A stretch of 24,002 bases of DNA from NCBI GenBank assembly GCA_035502095.1, contig DATJUX010000015.1, positions 1 through 24,002 of the forward strand, read 5' to 3'. Made by a program: the position numbers and the translations under genes. This document shows, piece by piece, positions 1 to 8,603 of this stretch. How positions within the stretch are numbered: the first letter of the stretch is position 1; each line of letters opens with the position of its first letter. Under the pieces are notes generated by a model. That model was not told the DNA's origin. It saw only the letters and a program-made list of their open reading frames with translations, and did no database searches. The stretch comes from JAKANT01 sp035502095 (GTDB lineage: Bacteria > Pseudomonadota > Gammaproteobacteria > Burkholderiales > Burkholderiaceae_F).

Positions 1-672
1 GCAGACCAGGCGGTGATCTTCAAGCGCCGCCACAACTGGATCATGTGCTGGCTCTACCTCGGGACCTTCGGATCGTTCATCGGGTTCTCGGCGGGATTCC
101 CGCTCCTCATCAAGAGTCAGTTCCCCGCGATCAACGCGCTGCAGTACGCGTGGCTGGGACCGCTGGTCGGCGCGCTGGTGCGTCCGTTCGGCGGCTGGCT
201 CGCCGACCGGTGGGGCGGTGCGCGCGTGACGTTCTGGGTTTTCGTCGCCTTGACGCTCGGCGTGCTCGGCGTGCTCGCGTTCCTTCCGGGCAACGGCGCG
301 GCCGGCAGCTTCGCAGGCTTCTTCGCGATGTTCCTGGTGCTGTTCCTCGCGACCGGCATCGGCAACGGATCGACCTTCCGCATGATCCCGGTCATCTTCG
401 CGACCGAGCGACAGCGCGATGCGGCGGGCAAGGGCGCGCAGGCGCAGGAACAGGCCGTTCGCGACGGCAACAAGGAAGCGGCTGCGGTTCTGGGCTTCTC
501 CGCGGCGATCGGTGCCTACGGCGGGTTCTTCATCCCGAAGAGCTACGGAACGTCGATCGCGATGTTCGGAGGTCCCGAGCAGGCGCTGTACGCATTCGTC
601 GTGTTCTACCTGACCTGCGTCGTGACGACGTGGTGGTTCTACTCGCGCCGCAACGCCGCGATGCCATGCTGA
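1..672 (+). CDS. narK: NarK-type nitrate/nitrite transporter (MFS, NNP family), 5'-truncated by window edge
   Basis: The open frame runs in from base 1 and ends at TGA 670-672, giving 223 C-terminal residues; the real start is outside the window. The protein moves nitrate and/or nitrite across the inner membrane and supplies the reductase encoded directly downstream. About six hydrophobic segments are visible, as expected for the second half of a 12-helix MFS carrier. The segment GIGNGSTFRMIP (about nt 355-390) matches the second nitrate-signature motif of the NNP family. An MFS-type cytoplasmic loop, RPFGGWLADRWGG, is also present. A soluble Gln/Ala/Lys-rich loop (about nt 400-480) precedes the last helices, as in NarK2-like proteins. 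The family call rests on these motifs and on the position before narG. Whether it is a proton symporter (NarK1) or an antiporter (NarK2) cannot be decided without the N-terminal half. Confidence 0.9.
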   Translation, partial: ADQAVIFKRRHNWIMCWLYLGTFGSFIGFSAGFPLLIKSQFPAINALQYAWLGPLVGALVRPFGGWLADRWGGARVTFWVFVALTLGVLGVLAFLPGNGAAGSFAGFFAMFLVLFLATGIGNGSTFRMIPVIFATERQRDAAGKGAQAQEQAVRDGNKEAAAVLGFSAAIGAYGGFFIPKSYGTSIAMFGGPEQALYAFVVFYLTCVVTTWWFYSRRNAAMPC

Positions 673-713
673 GGGTCTTCACCATGCGCGCAGAACGGAC
701 AAATTCGATCCCC

Positions 714-727
714 TTGCGCCAGGTCAA
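714..727. promoter_or_regulatory. Candidate FNR/Dnr-type binding site upstream of narG
   Basis: The 14-bp sequence TTGCGCCAGGTCAA matches 7 of the 10 informative positions of the FNR/Dnr consensus TTGAT-N4-ATCAA, with outer TTG and CAA intact. It lies 84 bases before the narG start, in the only sizeable gap (138 bp) between narK and narG. Anaerobic, FNR-family control of nar operons is well established. The site call is inference from an imperfect match, and I could not assign -10/-35 boxes with confidence. Confidence 0.35.
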
Positions 728-810
728 CCGGCGTTGCACGCAGCTCCCTATCATCGCTCGACTGTAACGCAGAACGTAACAGCGCGGTCTGTCGACGCGC
801 GGAGATCCGC

Positions 811-3800
811 ATGAGCCACTTCCTCGATCGCCTCACCTTCTTCGCGCGCCCGACCGAGCGCTTCGCCGATGGCCACGGCGTGGTCACGAAGGAAGACCGC
901 AGCTGGGAGGAAGGCTACCGCAAGCGCTGGCAGCACGACAAGATCGTTCGTTCCACGCACGGCACCAATTGCACCGGATCCTGCAGCTGGAAGATCTACG
1001 TGAAGGGCGGCATCGTCACGTGGGAAACCCAGCAGACCGATTACCCGCGCACGCGTCCCGATCTGCCCAACCACGAGCCGCGCGGCTGCGCCCGCGGCGC
1101 ATCGTACTCGTGGTACCTCTACAGCGCCAATCGCGTGAAGTACCCGATGATCCGCGGCCGGCTGCTGCGGCTGTGGCGCGCGGCGCGCAAGTCGCTGGGC
1201 CCGGTCGACGCGTGGCGCGCGATCGTCGAAGACGCCGCGAAGGCGCAGAGCTACAAGAGCGTGCGGGGCCTCGGCGGCTTCGTGCGCGTCGACTGGAACG
1301 AGGCCGAGGAGATGATCGCGGCCGCCAACGTCTACACCATCAGGAAGTACGGACCCGACCGCGTGATCGGCTTCTCGCCGATCCCTGCGATGTCGATGGT
1401 GAGCTACGCCGCGGGCAGTCGCTACCTGTCGCTCATCGGCGGCGTGTGCATGAGCTTCTACGACTGGTACTGCGATCTTCCGCCCTCTTCGCCGCAGACC
1501 TGGGGCGAGCAGACCGACGTTCCCGAATCCGCGGACTGGTACAACTCGACGTTCATCATCGCGTGGGGCAGCAACGTCCCGCAGACGCGCACGCCGGATG
1601 CGCACTTCTTCACCGAGGTTCGCTACAAGGGCGCGAAGATCGTGGCGGTGACGCCCGACTACGCCGAAGTGTCGAAGCTCGCGGACCTGTGGCTGCATCC
1701 CAAGCAGGGGACCGACGCCGCGCTCGCGATGGCGATGGGCCACGTCATCCTGAAGGAGTTCCATCTCGACAAACCGTCGGCGTACTTCACGGAGTACGCG
1801 CGCAAGTACACCGACCTGCCGCTGCTGGTGCGGCTTTCGAAGCGCGGCGATCGCTACGTGCCCGACCGCTTCGTTCGCGCCTCCGACTTCGCCGACCGCC
1901 TCGGGGAGGACAACAATCCGGAGTGGAAGAGCGTCGGGTTCGACGAGCTCTCCAATGCCCCGGTCGCGCCCAACGGCGGGATCGGATATCGCTGGGGCGC
2001 CACGGACCGGAAGGACGCGGGCAAGTGGAATCTCGAGGAGAAGGACGGGCGTGGCCGCGACACCCGTCTGCGCATCTCGCTGATCGACGGCCGCGACGAT
2101 GTCGTTCCGGTCGCGTTCCCCTATTTCGCGGGCAACGCGCCCAACCAGTTCACGCCGAACGACCAGGGCGGCGACGTGCTCGTGCGCAACGTTCCCGCCA
2201 AGCGGGTGCGGTTCGCCGAAGGCGAGGCGCTGGTCGCCACGGTGTTCGACCTGCTGGTCGCCAACTACGGCATCGATCGCGGGATCGGCGGCAACCTCGT
2301 CGCGCGGAACTACGACGATGACGTCCCGTACACGCCGAAATGGCAGGAGAAGATCACCGGCGTGAAGGCCGCCGACGTCGTGACGGTCGCCCGGCAGTTC
2401 GCGGACAACGCCGACAAGACGCAGGGCAAGTCGATGGTGATCATCGGCGCGGCGATGAACCACTGGTACCACTCCGACATGAACTACCGCGCGGTGATCA
2501 ACATGCTGATGCTGTGCGGGTGCATCGGACAAAGCGGCGGGGGCTGGGCGCACTACGTCGGGCAGGAGAAGCTGCGGCCGCAGACGGGCTGGACGCCGCT
2601 TGCGTTCGCGCTCGACTGGAGCCGGCCGCCGCGGCAGCAGAACTCGACCAGCTTTTTCTACGCGCACACCGACCAGTGGCGCTACGAGAAGCTGCGCGTC
2701 GACGAGATCCTGTCGCCGCTGGCGGACAAGGAGAAATTCCGCGGCACCTTCATCGACTTCAATGCGCGCTCCGAGCGCATGGGTTGGCTGCCGTCGGCGC
2801 CGCAGCTCGAGACCAATCCGCTGCAAGTCTGCAGGCAGGCGGCCGCGGCTGGCGTCACGCCGCGCGATTTCGCGGTCAAGGCGCTCAAGGACGGAACGCT
2901 GAAGCTTTCCTGCCTCGATCCGGACAATCCGGCTAACTGGCCGCGCAACCTCTTCGTGTGGCGCTCGAACTTGCTCGGCTCGAGCGGCAAGGGCCACGAA
3001 TATTTCCTCAAGCACCTGCTCGGCACCAGCCACGGCGTGCTCGGCAAGGACCTGGGCGTCGAAGGCGGCATGAAGCCGGAGGAGGTCGCCTGGCCTGACG
3101 AGGCACCGCAGGGCAAGCTGGACCTGCTGGTGACGATCGACTTCCGCATGAGCACGACGTGCCTGTACTCCGACATCGTGCTTCCCACCGCGACGTGGTA
3201 CGAGAAGAACGACCTCAACACGTCCGACATGCATCCGTTCATCCACCCGCTCTCCGGCGCGGTGGACCCCGCCTGGCAGGCGCGCAGCGACTGGGAGATC
3301 TTCAAGGGCATCGCGAAGAAGTTCTCCGAGGTCTGCGTCGGCCATCTCGGCGTGGAGAAGGACCTGGTGCTGACGCCGACGCTGCACGACACGCCGAGCG
3401 AACTCGCGCAGCCGCTCGACGTGAAGGACTGGATGAAGGGCGAGGTCGACCTCGTGCCCGGCAGGACCGGCCCGCAGATGACCGTGGTCGAACGCGACTA
3501 TCCGAACGTCTACAGGCGCTTCACGTCGCTCGGGCCCCTGATGGTGGAGGTCGGCAACGGCGGCAAGGGCATCGCGTGGAACACGGCCGACGAAGTACGC
3601 GCGCTGACGGAACTCAACGGCTTCGTCACTGAAGAAGGGCCGACGCAGGGGCTGGCCCGGATCGAGACCGACATCGACGCCGCCGAGGTGATCCTGATGC
3701 TCGCCCCCGAGACCAACGGGCGCGTTGCGGTCAAGGCGTGGGAGGCACTCGGCCGGATCACCGGGCTCGACCACAAGCACCTGGCGCTGCATCGCGAGGA

Positions 3801-4578
3801 CGAGAAGATCCGGTTCCGCGACCTGCTGGCGCAGCCGCGCAAGATCATCTCTTCGCCGACGTGGTCGGGGCTGGAAAGCGAGAAGGTCTCCTACAACGCC
3901 GGCTACACCAACGTACACGAACGGATTCCGTGGCGCACGCTCACCGGGCGCCAGCAGTTCTACCAGGACCATCCGTGGATGCGCGCGTTCGGCGAAGGGT
4001 TCTGCGTGTACCGGCCGCCGGTGGACCTGAAGACGCTCGGCATCAAGGGCGTGCGGCCGAACGGCAATCCGGAGGTGGTGCTCAACTTCATCACGCCGCA
4101 CCAGAAGTGGGGCATCCACTCCACCTACACCGACAACCTGATCCTGTTGACGCTGAACCGCGGCGGCCCGGTGGTCTGGATCTCGGAACGCGATGCAAAG
4201 GCGGCCGGGATCGCCGACAACGACTGGATCGAGCTCTACAACGTCAACGGCGCGATCACCGCGCGCGCGGTGGTGAGCCAGCGCGTGAACGCCGGCATGT
4301 GCCTGATGTACCACGCGCAGGAGAAGATCGTGAACACGCCGGGGTCGGAGCTCACCGGCCAGCGCGGCGGCATCCACAACTCGGTCACGCGCACCGTGCT
4401 CAAGCCGACGCACATGATCGGCGGGTACGCGCAGCTCGCGTACGGGTTCAACTACTACGGCACGATCGGCACCAACCGCGACGAGTTCGTCGTCGTGCGC
4501 AAGATGGCGAAGGTCGACTGGATGGACCATCCCGCCCCGGACGCGCTGGCGCAGGCCGCCGCCGCCGCGAACGCGTGA
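811..4578 (+). CDS. narG: Respiratory nitrate reductase alpha subunit NarG (Mo-bisMGD catalytic subunit)
   Basis: This is the catalytic subunit that reduces nitrate to nitrite at a molybdenum bis-MGD centre on the cytoplasmic face, with electrons received from NarH. It is 1255 residues, the usual NarG length. The N-terminal FS0 cluster motif is clear: His50, Cys54, Cys58 and Cys93 (STHGTNCTGSCSW, then PRGCARG), the His plus three Cys ligation typical of NarG. The YDWYCDLPPSSPQTWGEQ block (about residues 217-234) is the conserved segment that supplies the Asp ligand to Mo. The N-terminus (MSHFLDRLTFF) is the usual NarG form with a vestigial Tat-like start and no cleavable signal. Start choice: ATG 811 has GGAG seven bases upstream and aligns with the family N-terminus. 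It is followed by narHJI, so it is the membrane-bound Nar type, not periplasmic Nap. A very long open frame on the opposite strand is a codon-bias shadow. Confidence 0.98.
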   Translation: MSHFLDRLTFFARPTERFADGHGVVTKEDRSWEEGYRKRWQHDKIVRSTHGTNCTGSCSWKIYVKGGIVTWETQQTDYPRTRPDLPNHEPRGCARGASYSWYLYSANRVKYPMIRGRLLRLWRAARKSLGPVDAWRAIVEDAAKAQSYKSVRGLGGFVRVDWNEAEEMIAAANVYTIRKYGPDRVIGFSPIPAMSMVSYAAGSRYLSLIGGVCMSFYDWYCDLPPSSPQTWGEQTDVPESADWYNSTFIIAWGSNVPQTRTPDAHFFTEVRYKGAKIVAVTPDYAEVSKLADLWLHPKQGTDAALAMAMGHVILKEFHLDKPSAYFTEYARKYTDLPLLVRLSKRGDRYVPDRFVRASDFADRLGEDNNPEWKSVGFDELSNAPVAPNGGIGYRWGATDRKDAGKWNLEEKDGRGRDTRLRISLIDGRDDVVPVAFPYFAGNAPNQFTPNDQGGDVLVRNVPAKRVRFAEGEALVATVFDLLVANYGIDRGIGGNLVARNYDDDVPYTPKWQEKITGVKAADVVTVARQFADNADKTQGKSMVIIGAAMNHWYHSDMNYRAVINMLMLCGCIGQSGGGWAHYVGQEKLRPQTGWTPLAFALDWSRPPRQQNSTSFFYAHTDQWRYEKLRVDEILSPLADKEKFRGTFIDFNARSERMGWLPSAPQLETNPLQVCRQAAAAGVTPRDFAVKALKDGTLKLSCLDPDNPANWPRNLFVWRSNLLGSSGKGHEYFLKHLLGTSHGVLGKDLGVEGGMKPEEVAWPDEAPQGKLDLLVTIDFRMSTTCLYSDIVLPTATWYEKNDLNTSDMHPFIHPLSGAVDPAWQARSDWEIFKGIAKKFSEVCVGHLGVEKDLVLTPTLHDTPSELAQPLDVKDWMKGEVDLVPGRTGPQMTVVERDYPNVYRRFTSLGPLMVEVGNGGKGIAWNTADEVRALTELNGFVTEEGPTQGLARIETDIDAAEVILMLAPETNGRVAVKAWEALGRITGLDHKHLALHREDEKIRFRDLLAQPRKIISSPTWSGLESEKVSYNAGYTNVHERIPWRTLTGRQQFYQDHPWMRAFGEGFCVYRPPVDLKTLGIKGVRPNGNPEVVLNFITPHQKWGIHSTYTDNLILLTLNRGGPVVWISERDAKAAGIADNDWIELYNVNGAITARAVVSQRVNAGMCLMYHAQEKIVNTPGSELTGQRGGIHNSVTRTVLKPTHMIGGYAQLAYGFNYYGTIGTNRDEFVVVRKMAKVDWMDHPAPDALAQAAAAANA

Positions 4579-4617
4579 ACGCCGCACCGGCGGAACGAGG
4601 ATGACGAGGTACCTACT

Positions 4618-6123
4618 ATGAAGATCAGAGCCCAGATCGGCATGGTCCTGAACCTGGACAAGTGCATCGGCTGCCACACGTGCTCGGTCACGTGCAAGAA
4701 CGTCTGGACCAGCCGTCCGGGGATGGAATACGCGTGGTTCAACAACGTCGAGACCAAGCCGGGCATCGGGTATCCGAAGGAATGGGAGAACCAGGAGAAG
4801 TGGAAGGGCGGCTGGGTGCGCAAGCCGAACGGCAAGCTCGAGCCGCGCCAGGGCGGCCGCGCGCGCATCCTGATGAATCTCTTCGCCAACCCGAACCTGC
4901 CCGAGATCGACGACTACTACGAGCCGTTCGACTTCGACTACGACCACCTGCAGAGCGCGCCCGAGATGAACGCCTCGCCGACGGCGCGGCCGCGCTCGCT
5001 GATCTCCGGCCAGAGGATGGAGAAGATCGAGTGGGGTCCGAATTGGGAGGAGCTCCTCGGCGGCGAGTTCGCCAAGCGCGCGCGCGACGCCAACTTTGAG
5101 GAGATGGAGAAGCAGGTCTACGGCGAGTTCGAGAAGACCTTCATGATGTACCTGCCCCGCCTGTGCGAGCACTGCCTGAACCCGAGTTGCGTCGCCTCCT
5201 GCCCGTCGGGGTCGATCTACAAGCGCGAGGAGGACGGCATCGTGCTGATCGACCAGGACAAGTGCCGCGGCTGGCGCATGTGCGTCTCCGGCTGCCCGTA
5301 CAAGAAGATCTACTACAACTGGCAGACCGGCAAGGCGGAGAAGTGCATCTTCTGCTATCCGCGCATCGAAGCGGGGCAGCCGACGGTCTGCTCGGAGACC
5401 TGCGTCGGGCGCATCCGCTACCTCGGCGTGCTGCTGTACGACGCCGATCGCATCGCGCAGGCCGCTTCCGTGGAGGACGAGAAGGGCCTGTACCAGGCCC
5501 AGCTTTCGATCTTCCTCGACCCGGACGACCCGCGCGTGCAGACGCAGGCGCTGGCCGACGGCGTCCCGCAGGCGTGGCTCGACGCGGCGAAACTGTCGCC
5601 CGTCTACAAGATGGCGGTCGACTGGCGCGTCGCGCTGCCGCTGCATCCGGAGTACCGGACGCTGCCCATGGTCTGGTACATCCCGCCGCTTTCGCCGGTG
5701 CAGGCGCGCGTCGAGGCGGGCGCGATCGAGTGGACGGGCGAGCTGCCGGACGTCAAGAGCCTGCGCATCCCGCTCAAGTACCTCGCCAACCTGCTGACGG
5801 CGGGCGACGAGGCACCGGTGGCGCGTGCCCTCGAGCGGATGCTGGCGATGCGCATCTTCATGCGTGGCCGGCATGTCGACGGCATCGACCGGGTCGAGGT
5901 GCTGCAACAGGCGGGGCTGGACATCGCCCTGGTCGAAGACATGTACCGGATCATGGCGATCGCCAACTACGAGGATCGCTTCGTGATTCCGACCGCGCAT
6001 CGCGAATACGCGGAAGACGCCTTCGACCTGAAAGGCTCATGCGGATTCTCGTTCGGCAACGAAGCCAAACCCAGCCTGTTCGGCTCGCGGCGCAAGGTCA
6101 TTCCGATCAAGGGGGTTGCATGA
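4618..6123 (+). CDS. narH: Respiratory nitrate reductase beta subunit NarH (iron-sulfur electron-transfer subunit)
   Basis: NarH carries electrons from the NarI hemes to NarG through one [3Fe-4S] and three [4Fe-4S] clusters. It is 501 residues, near the family norm. The first Cys group is at residues 16-26 (CIGCHTCSVTC). The second and third groups lie around nt 5160-5300 (CEHCLNPSCVASCP and CRGWRMCVSGCP), and the fourth at about nt 5344-5405 (CIFCYP, CSETC). In the third group Trp replaces a Cys (C-R-G-W), the hallmark of the [3Fe-4S] cluster in NarH. The start ATG 4618 lies 39 bases after narG, with a GAGG-containing purine stretch upstream. The stop TGA overlaps the narJ start (ATGA), suggesting translational coupling. 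Confidence 0.98.
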   Translation: MKIRAQIGMVLNLDKCIGCHTCSVTCKNVWTSRPGMEYAWFNNVETKPGIGYPKEWENQEKWKGGWVRKPNGKLEPRQGGRARILMNLFANPNLPEIDDYYEPFDFDYDHLQSAPEMNASPTARPRSLISGQRMEKIEWGPNWEELLGGEFAKRARDANFEEMEKQVYGEFEKTFMMYLPRLCEHCLNPSCVASCPSGSIYKREEDGIVLIDQDKCRGWRMCVSGCPYKKIYYNWQTGKAEKCIFCYPRIEAGQPTVCSETCVGRIRYLGVLLYDADRIAQAASVEDEKGLYQAQLSIFLDPDDPRVQTQALADGVPQAWLDAAKLSPVYKMAVDWRVALPLHPEYRTLPMVWYIPPLSPVQARVEAGAIEWTGELPDVKSLRIPLKYLANLLTAGDEAPVARALERMLAMRIFMRGRHVDGIDRVEVLQQAGLDIALVEDMYRIMAIANYEDRFVIPTAHREYAEDAFDLKGSCGFSFGNEAKPSLFGSRRKVIPIKGVA

Positions 6124-6779
6124 TGATCGCTTATCGTGCCCTGGCCGCGCTGCTCCACTATCCGTCCCAGCCGTTGCTCGCGCACATCGGCGAGATCGAC
6201 GCCGCGTTGCCGGCGCGGAGCCCGGCTGCCCGCGCCGTGGCGCCGCTGCTCGCGTACCTGCGCGCGGGCGATCTGCTCGACTTGCAGGAGTCCTACGTCG
6301 AGACGTTCGATCGCGGCCGGCGCACCTCGTTGAACCTGTTCGAGCACGTGCACGGCGACTCGCGCGACCGCGGCCAGGCGATGGTCGACCTGCTCGCGAT
6401 GTACCGCGCAGCGGGGCTGGAGCTCGCGGGCGACGACTTGCCGGACTACCTGCCTGCGTTCCTCGAATATCTGTCGCTGCTCGATACGCGCGGCGCGCGC
6501 GAGCAGCTGGCCGAGATCGTGCATATCCTGCAGTCGATCCGTGCGGCGCTGGCGCGCCGCGCCAGCGTGTACACGGGTGCGTTCGACGCATTGCTCGCGC
6601 TTGCCGGTGCAACGGCCGCCGCCGATGAGACCGATATCGAGGACGACACCACCCCCGCGGCCATCGACGCCATGTGGGTCGAGGCACCGGTCACGTTCCT
6701 CGGCGCCGAGTCGCCTGCGTGCGGTCCGCGGCACGCGCCGGTCGAGCAGCCGATTCGTTTCACCGGGAGGGCCGCATGA
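6120..6779 (+). CDS. narJ: Nitrate reductase assembly chaperone NarJ (delta subunit)
   Basis: NarJ is a TorD/DmsD-like cytoplasmic chaperone that binds apo-NarG, helps insert the Mo cofactor and holds back membrane docking until maturation is complete; it is not part of the final enzyme. The product has 219 residues. The conserved core is clear: YVETFDRGRRTSLNLFEH followed by HGDSRDRGQAM, then DDLPDYLPAFLEYLS. The acidic C-terminal tail (DETDIEDDTTP) is variable in the family. ATG 6120 overlaps the narH stop; a second ATG follows immediately at 6123, so the exact start may be one codon later. The stop overlaps the narI start. Confidence 0.96.
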   Translation: MMIAYRALAALLHYPSQPLLAHIGEIDAALPARSPAARAVAPLLAYLRAGDLLDLQESYVETFDRGRRTSLNLFEHVHGDSRDRGQAMVDLLAMYRAAGLELAGDDLPDYLPAFLEYLSLLDTRGAREQLAEIVHILQSIRAALARRASVYTGAFDALLALAGATAAADETDIEDDTTPAAIDAMWVEAPVTFLGAESPACGPRHAPVEQPIRFTGRAA

Positions 6780-7462
6780 ATTACATCGACACCTTCCTGT
6801 TCGGCATCTATCCGTACGTCTGCCTCGCCGTCTTCTTCGTCGGCAGCCTGCTCCGGTTCGATCGCGAGCCGTATACGTGGCGCTCGGAATCGAGCCAGAT
6901 GCTGCGCCGGGGCCAGCTGCGGCTCGGGTCGAACCTGTTCCACATCGGCATCCTCGGCATCTTCTTCGGCCACCTGTTCGGGCTGCTGACGCCGCTCGCC
7001 GTGTGGCATGCGCTCGGCGTCGAGGCGTCGGCCAAGCAGATGACGGCGATCCTCGCCGGCGGCGTGTTCGGCGCGGTCATGCTGGCGGGGCTGGCCATCC
7101 TCGCGCACCGGCGGCTCACCGAGCCGCGCATCCGCGCGACGACGTCGGCGATGGACTGGGTGGTCCTGTGGCTGCTGCTGATCCAGCTGTCGCTCGGCCT
7201 GGTCTCGCTGACGGTTTCCTGGCAGCACCTGGACGGATCCGAGATGATCCGGTTGATGACGTGGGCGCAGCACGTCGTCACGCTGCGCAGCGACGCGGCG
7301 GCGTACGCGGCCGAGGCGGCGCCGGTCTTCAAGCTGCACCTCGTGCTCGGCATGACGATCTTCCTCGTGTTCCCGTTCTCGCGGCTGGTCCACATCTGGA
7401 GCGGATTCGGCGCGCTCGCGTATCTCGTGCGCGCCTATCAGGTCGTGCGCACGCGCCGCTGA
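6776..7462 (+). CDS. narI: Respiratory nitrate reductase gamma subunit NarI (cytochrome b, quinol oxidase)
   Basis: NarI is the membrane anchor that oxidises quinol and passes electrons via two b-type hemes to NarH. It has 228 residues and five hydrophobic segments. The four heme-ligand histidines are at residues 56, 66, 188 and 206, almost the same spacing as in E. coli NarI (56, 66, 187, 205). The N-terminus MNYIDTFLFGIYPYVC is typical. I chose ATG 6776, which overlaps the narJ stop (ATGA) and follows GGGAGG. A longer in-frame extension upstream only reads through narJ in another frame. It is the last gene of the nar unit; no moa or narXL genes are seen downstream. Confidence 0.97.
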   Translation: MNYIDTFLFGIYPYVCLAVFFVGSLLRFDREPYTWRSESSQMLRRGQLRLGSNLFHIGILGIFFGHLFGLLTPLAVWHALGVEASAKQMTAILAGGVFGAVMLAGLAILAHRRLTEPRIRATTSAMDWVVLWLLLIQLSLGLVSLTVSWQHLDGSEMIRLMTWAQHVVTLRSDAAAYAAEAAPVFKLHLVLGMTIFLVFPFSRLVHIWSGFGALAYLVRAYQVVRTRR

Positions 7463-7552
7463 CGGGCGGCGCGCAACGGAGCGGGCAGGGCGGTTAACGA
7501 CTGCGGCGCATCGCGCTATCGTGCCGGCGGGTTTTCCGCCCGGAGCGCTTGC

Positions 7553-8332
7553 ATGGACAAATCCGCGAAGCCCGAGCAGCGAGGCGCGTTCGACATCGCG
7601 CTGCACCAGCTCGATCTGTCCGCGCCGCTGCAATGGCTGGTGCGCGGATGGCGGGATTTCACGCGCGCGCCGTTGATCGGCCTTTTCTACGGTGCCTGCT
7701 TCGTGGTGATGGGGTGGGCGCTGCTGAAGGTGTACGAAAACGCCCCGGCCTACGTGCTGGCGCTGTCCGCGGGTTTCCTGCTGGTCGGGCCGTTCCTCTG
7801 CATGGGTCTCTACGACGTCAGTGCGCGCATCGAGCGCGGCGAGCCGCCCCGCTTCGCCGCGTCGCTGGTCGCGTGGCGGCGCAAGCTCGATGCACTCGGC
7901 ATCTTCGGCCTGGTGCTGCTGGTGCTGGAGCTGCTCTGGGGGCGTGCCTCGCTGGTGGTCTTTGCGCTCAGCTTCGACGGCATGCCCGATTTCAAGGGTT
8001 CGATCCTCAAGCTGCTCGATCCGCAGAACATCGAATTCATCATCGCCTACATCCTCGTCGGCGGCATCTTCGCGGCTGTGATCTACGCGGTGAGCGTGGT
8101 GAGCATTCCGATGATCCTCGACCGCGGCACCGACGCCATCACCGCCGGTCTGACGAGCATCCGCCTCGTCACCACGCAGCCCGGCGTGATGATCCTCTGG
8201 GGCGCTGTGATCACCGTACTGGTCGTGCTCGCGATGCTGCCGTGGTTCGCCGGCTTGCTGGTGGTCGGGCCGGTGCTCGGCCACGCGTCGTGGCACGCGT
8301 ATCGCGCGGCGGTGGGTGGCAGCTCGGGCTAG
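7553..8332 (+). CDS. DUF2189-family integral membrane protein of unknown function
   Basis: The 259-residue product has a soluble N-terminus with the DUF2189-like opening (LDLSAPLQWLVRGWRDFTRAPLIGLFYG, shown here only as the family landmark near residues 17-44). About six hydrophobic helices follow, two of them early (residues 41-59 and 68-85). Typical family features are the GPFLCMGLYDVSARIERGE turn after helix 2 and the SVVSIPMILDRGTDAITAG segment near residue 175. The family is common in proteobacteria and has no established function. ATG 7553 is preceded by CGGAGCGCTTGC, an acceptable ribosome site. It stands alone, 90 bases after narI. A functional tie to nitrate respiration is not shown by the sequence. 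Confidence 0.8.
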   Translation: MDKSAKPEQRGAFDIALHQLDLSAPLQWLVRGWRDFTRAPLIGLFYGACFVVMGWALLKVYENAPAYVLALSAGFLLVGPFLCMGLYDVSARIERGEPPRFAASLVAWRRKLDALGIFGLVLLVLELLWGRASLVVFALSFDGMPDFKGSILKLLDPQNIEFIIAYILVGGIFAAVIYAVSVVSIPMILDRGTDAITAGLTSIRLVTTQPGVMILWGAVITVLVVLAMLPWFAGLLVVGPVLGHASWHAYRAAVGGSSG

Positions 8333-8603
8333 ATCGCTCCTTCCGCGCGCGTGGAAGGAACGTGTGCCCGCGGCGCGGATCGAAGTGGCAGGCCAGGAAA
8401 CGTGGTGCGGCGAGCTTCAGCGATGCGACCTGCCGCAGCGAGTGTGCGATCTCCCCCGCGACCCCGGGGCAACGACCCCGCCCGGGTGACCTTGATCGAT
8501 TGCCTCTCGATGCCGTCGATCTCGAAGTAGCGCAGCCGGCCGTTGTGGAACTCGACTTCCATCGGCCCGCCGCGCAGCGTGCGCCACCGACGACGTCGGC
8601 TGT
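8333..8603. other. Intergenic region between converging genes; no intact gene seen
   Basis: This 271-base gap separates the DUF2189 gene from the end of the minus-strand dehydrogenase. It begins with a hairpin (8338-8359). On the minus strand a short frame at about 8480-8563 reads MEVEFHNGRLRYFEIDG, which has coding-like composition, but I recognise no family and the frame then runs into low-quality sequence. It may be another gene relic like those at 9.6-10.5 kb. No promoter or RNA gene was identified. Confidence 0.4.
8338..8359. terminator. Hairpin, possible bidirectional terminator between converging genes
   Basis: TCCTTCC (8338-8344) pairs with GGAAGGA (8353-8359) around an 8-base GC-rich loop, six bases after the DUF2189 stop. 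No T-tract follows, so intrinsic termination is uncertain. Placement between convergent genes supports the role. Confidence 0.35.

Noticed and set aside
751..6000. A 1749-codon open frame on the minus strand opposite narG and narH
   Set aside because: It is antisense to two certain genes, is very rich in Arg, His, Val and Asp, and has no domain. It arises from GC-rich third positions.
6674..6775. N-terminal extension of NarI
   Set aside because: The extra 34 residues read narJ sequence in another frame; family N-terminus and ribosome site support the start at 6776.
7526..7540. Hairpin GGCGG-GTTTT-CCGCC as terminator of the nar operon
   Set aside because: The stem is only 5 bp, the T-run is in the loop, and it lies close to the ribosome site of the next gene.
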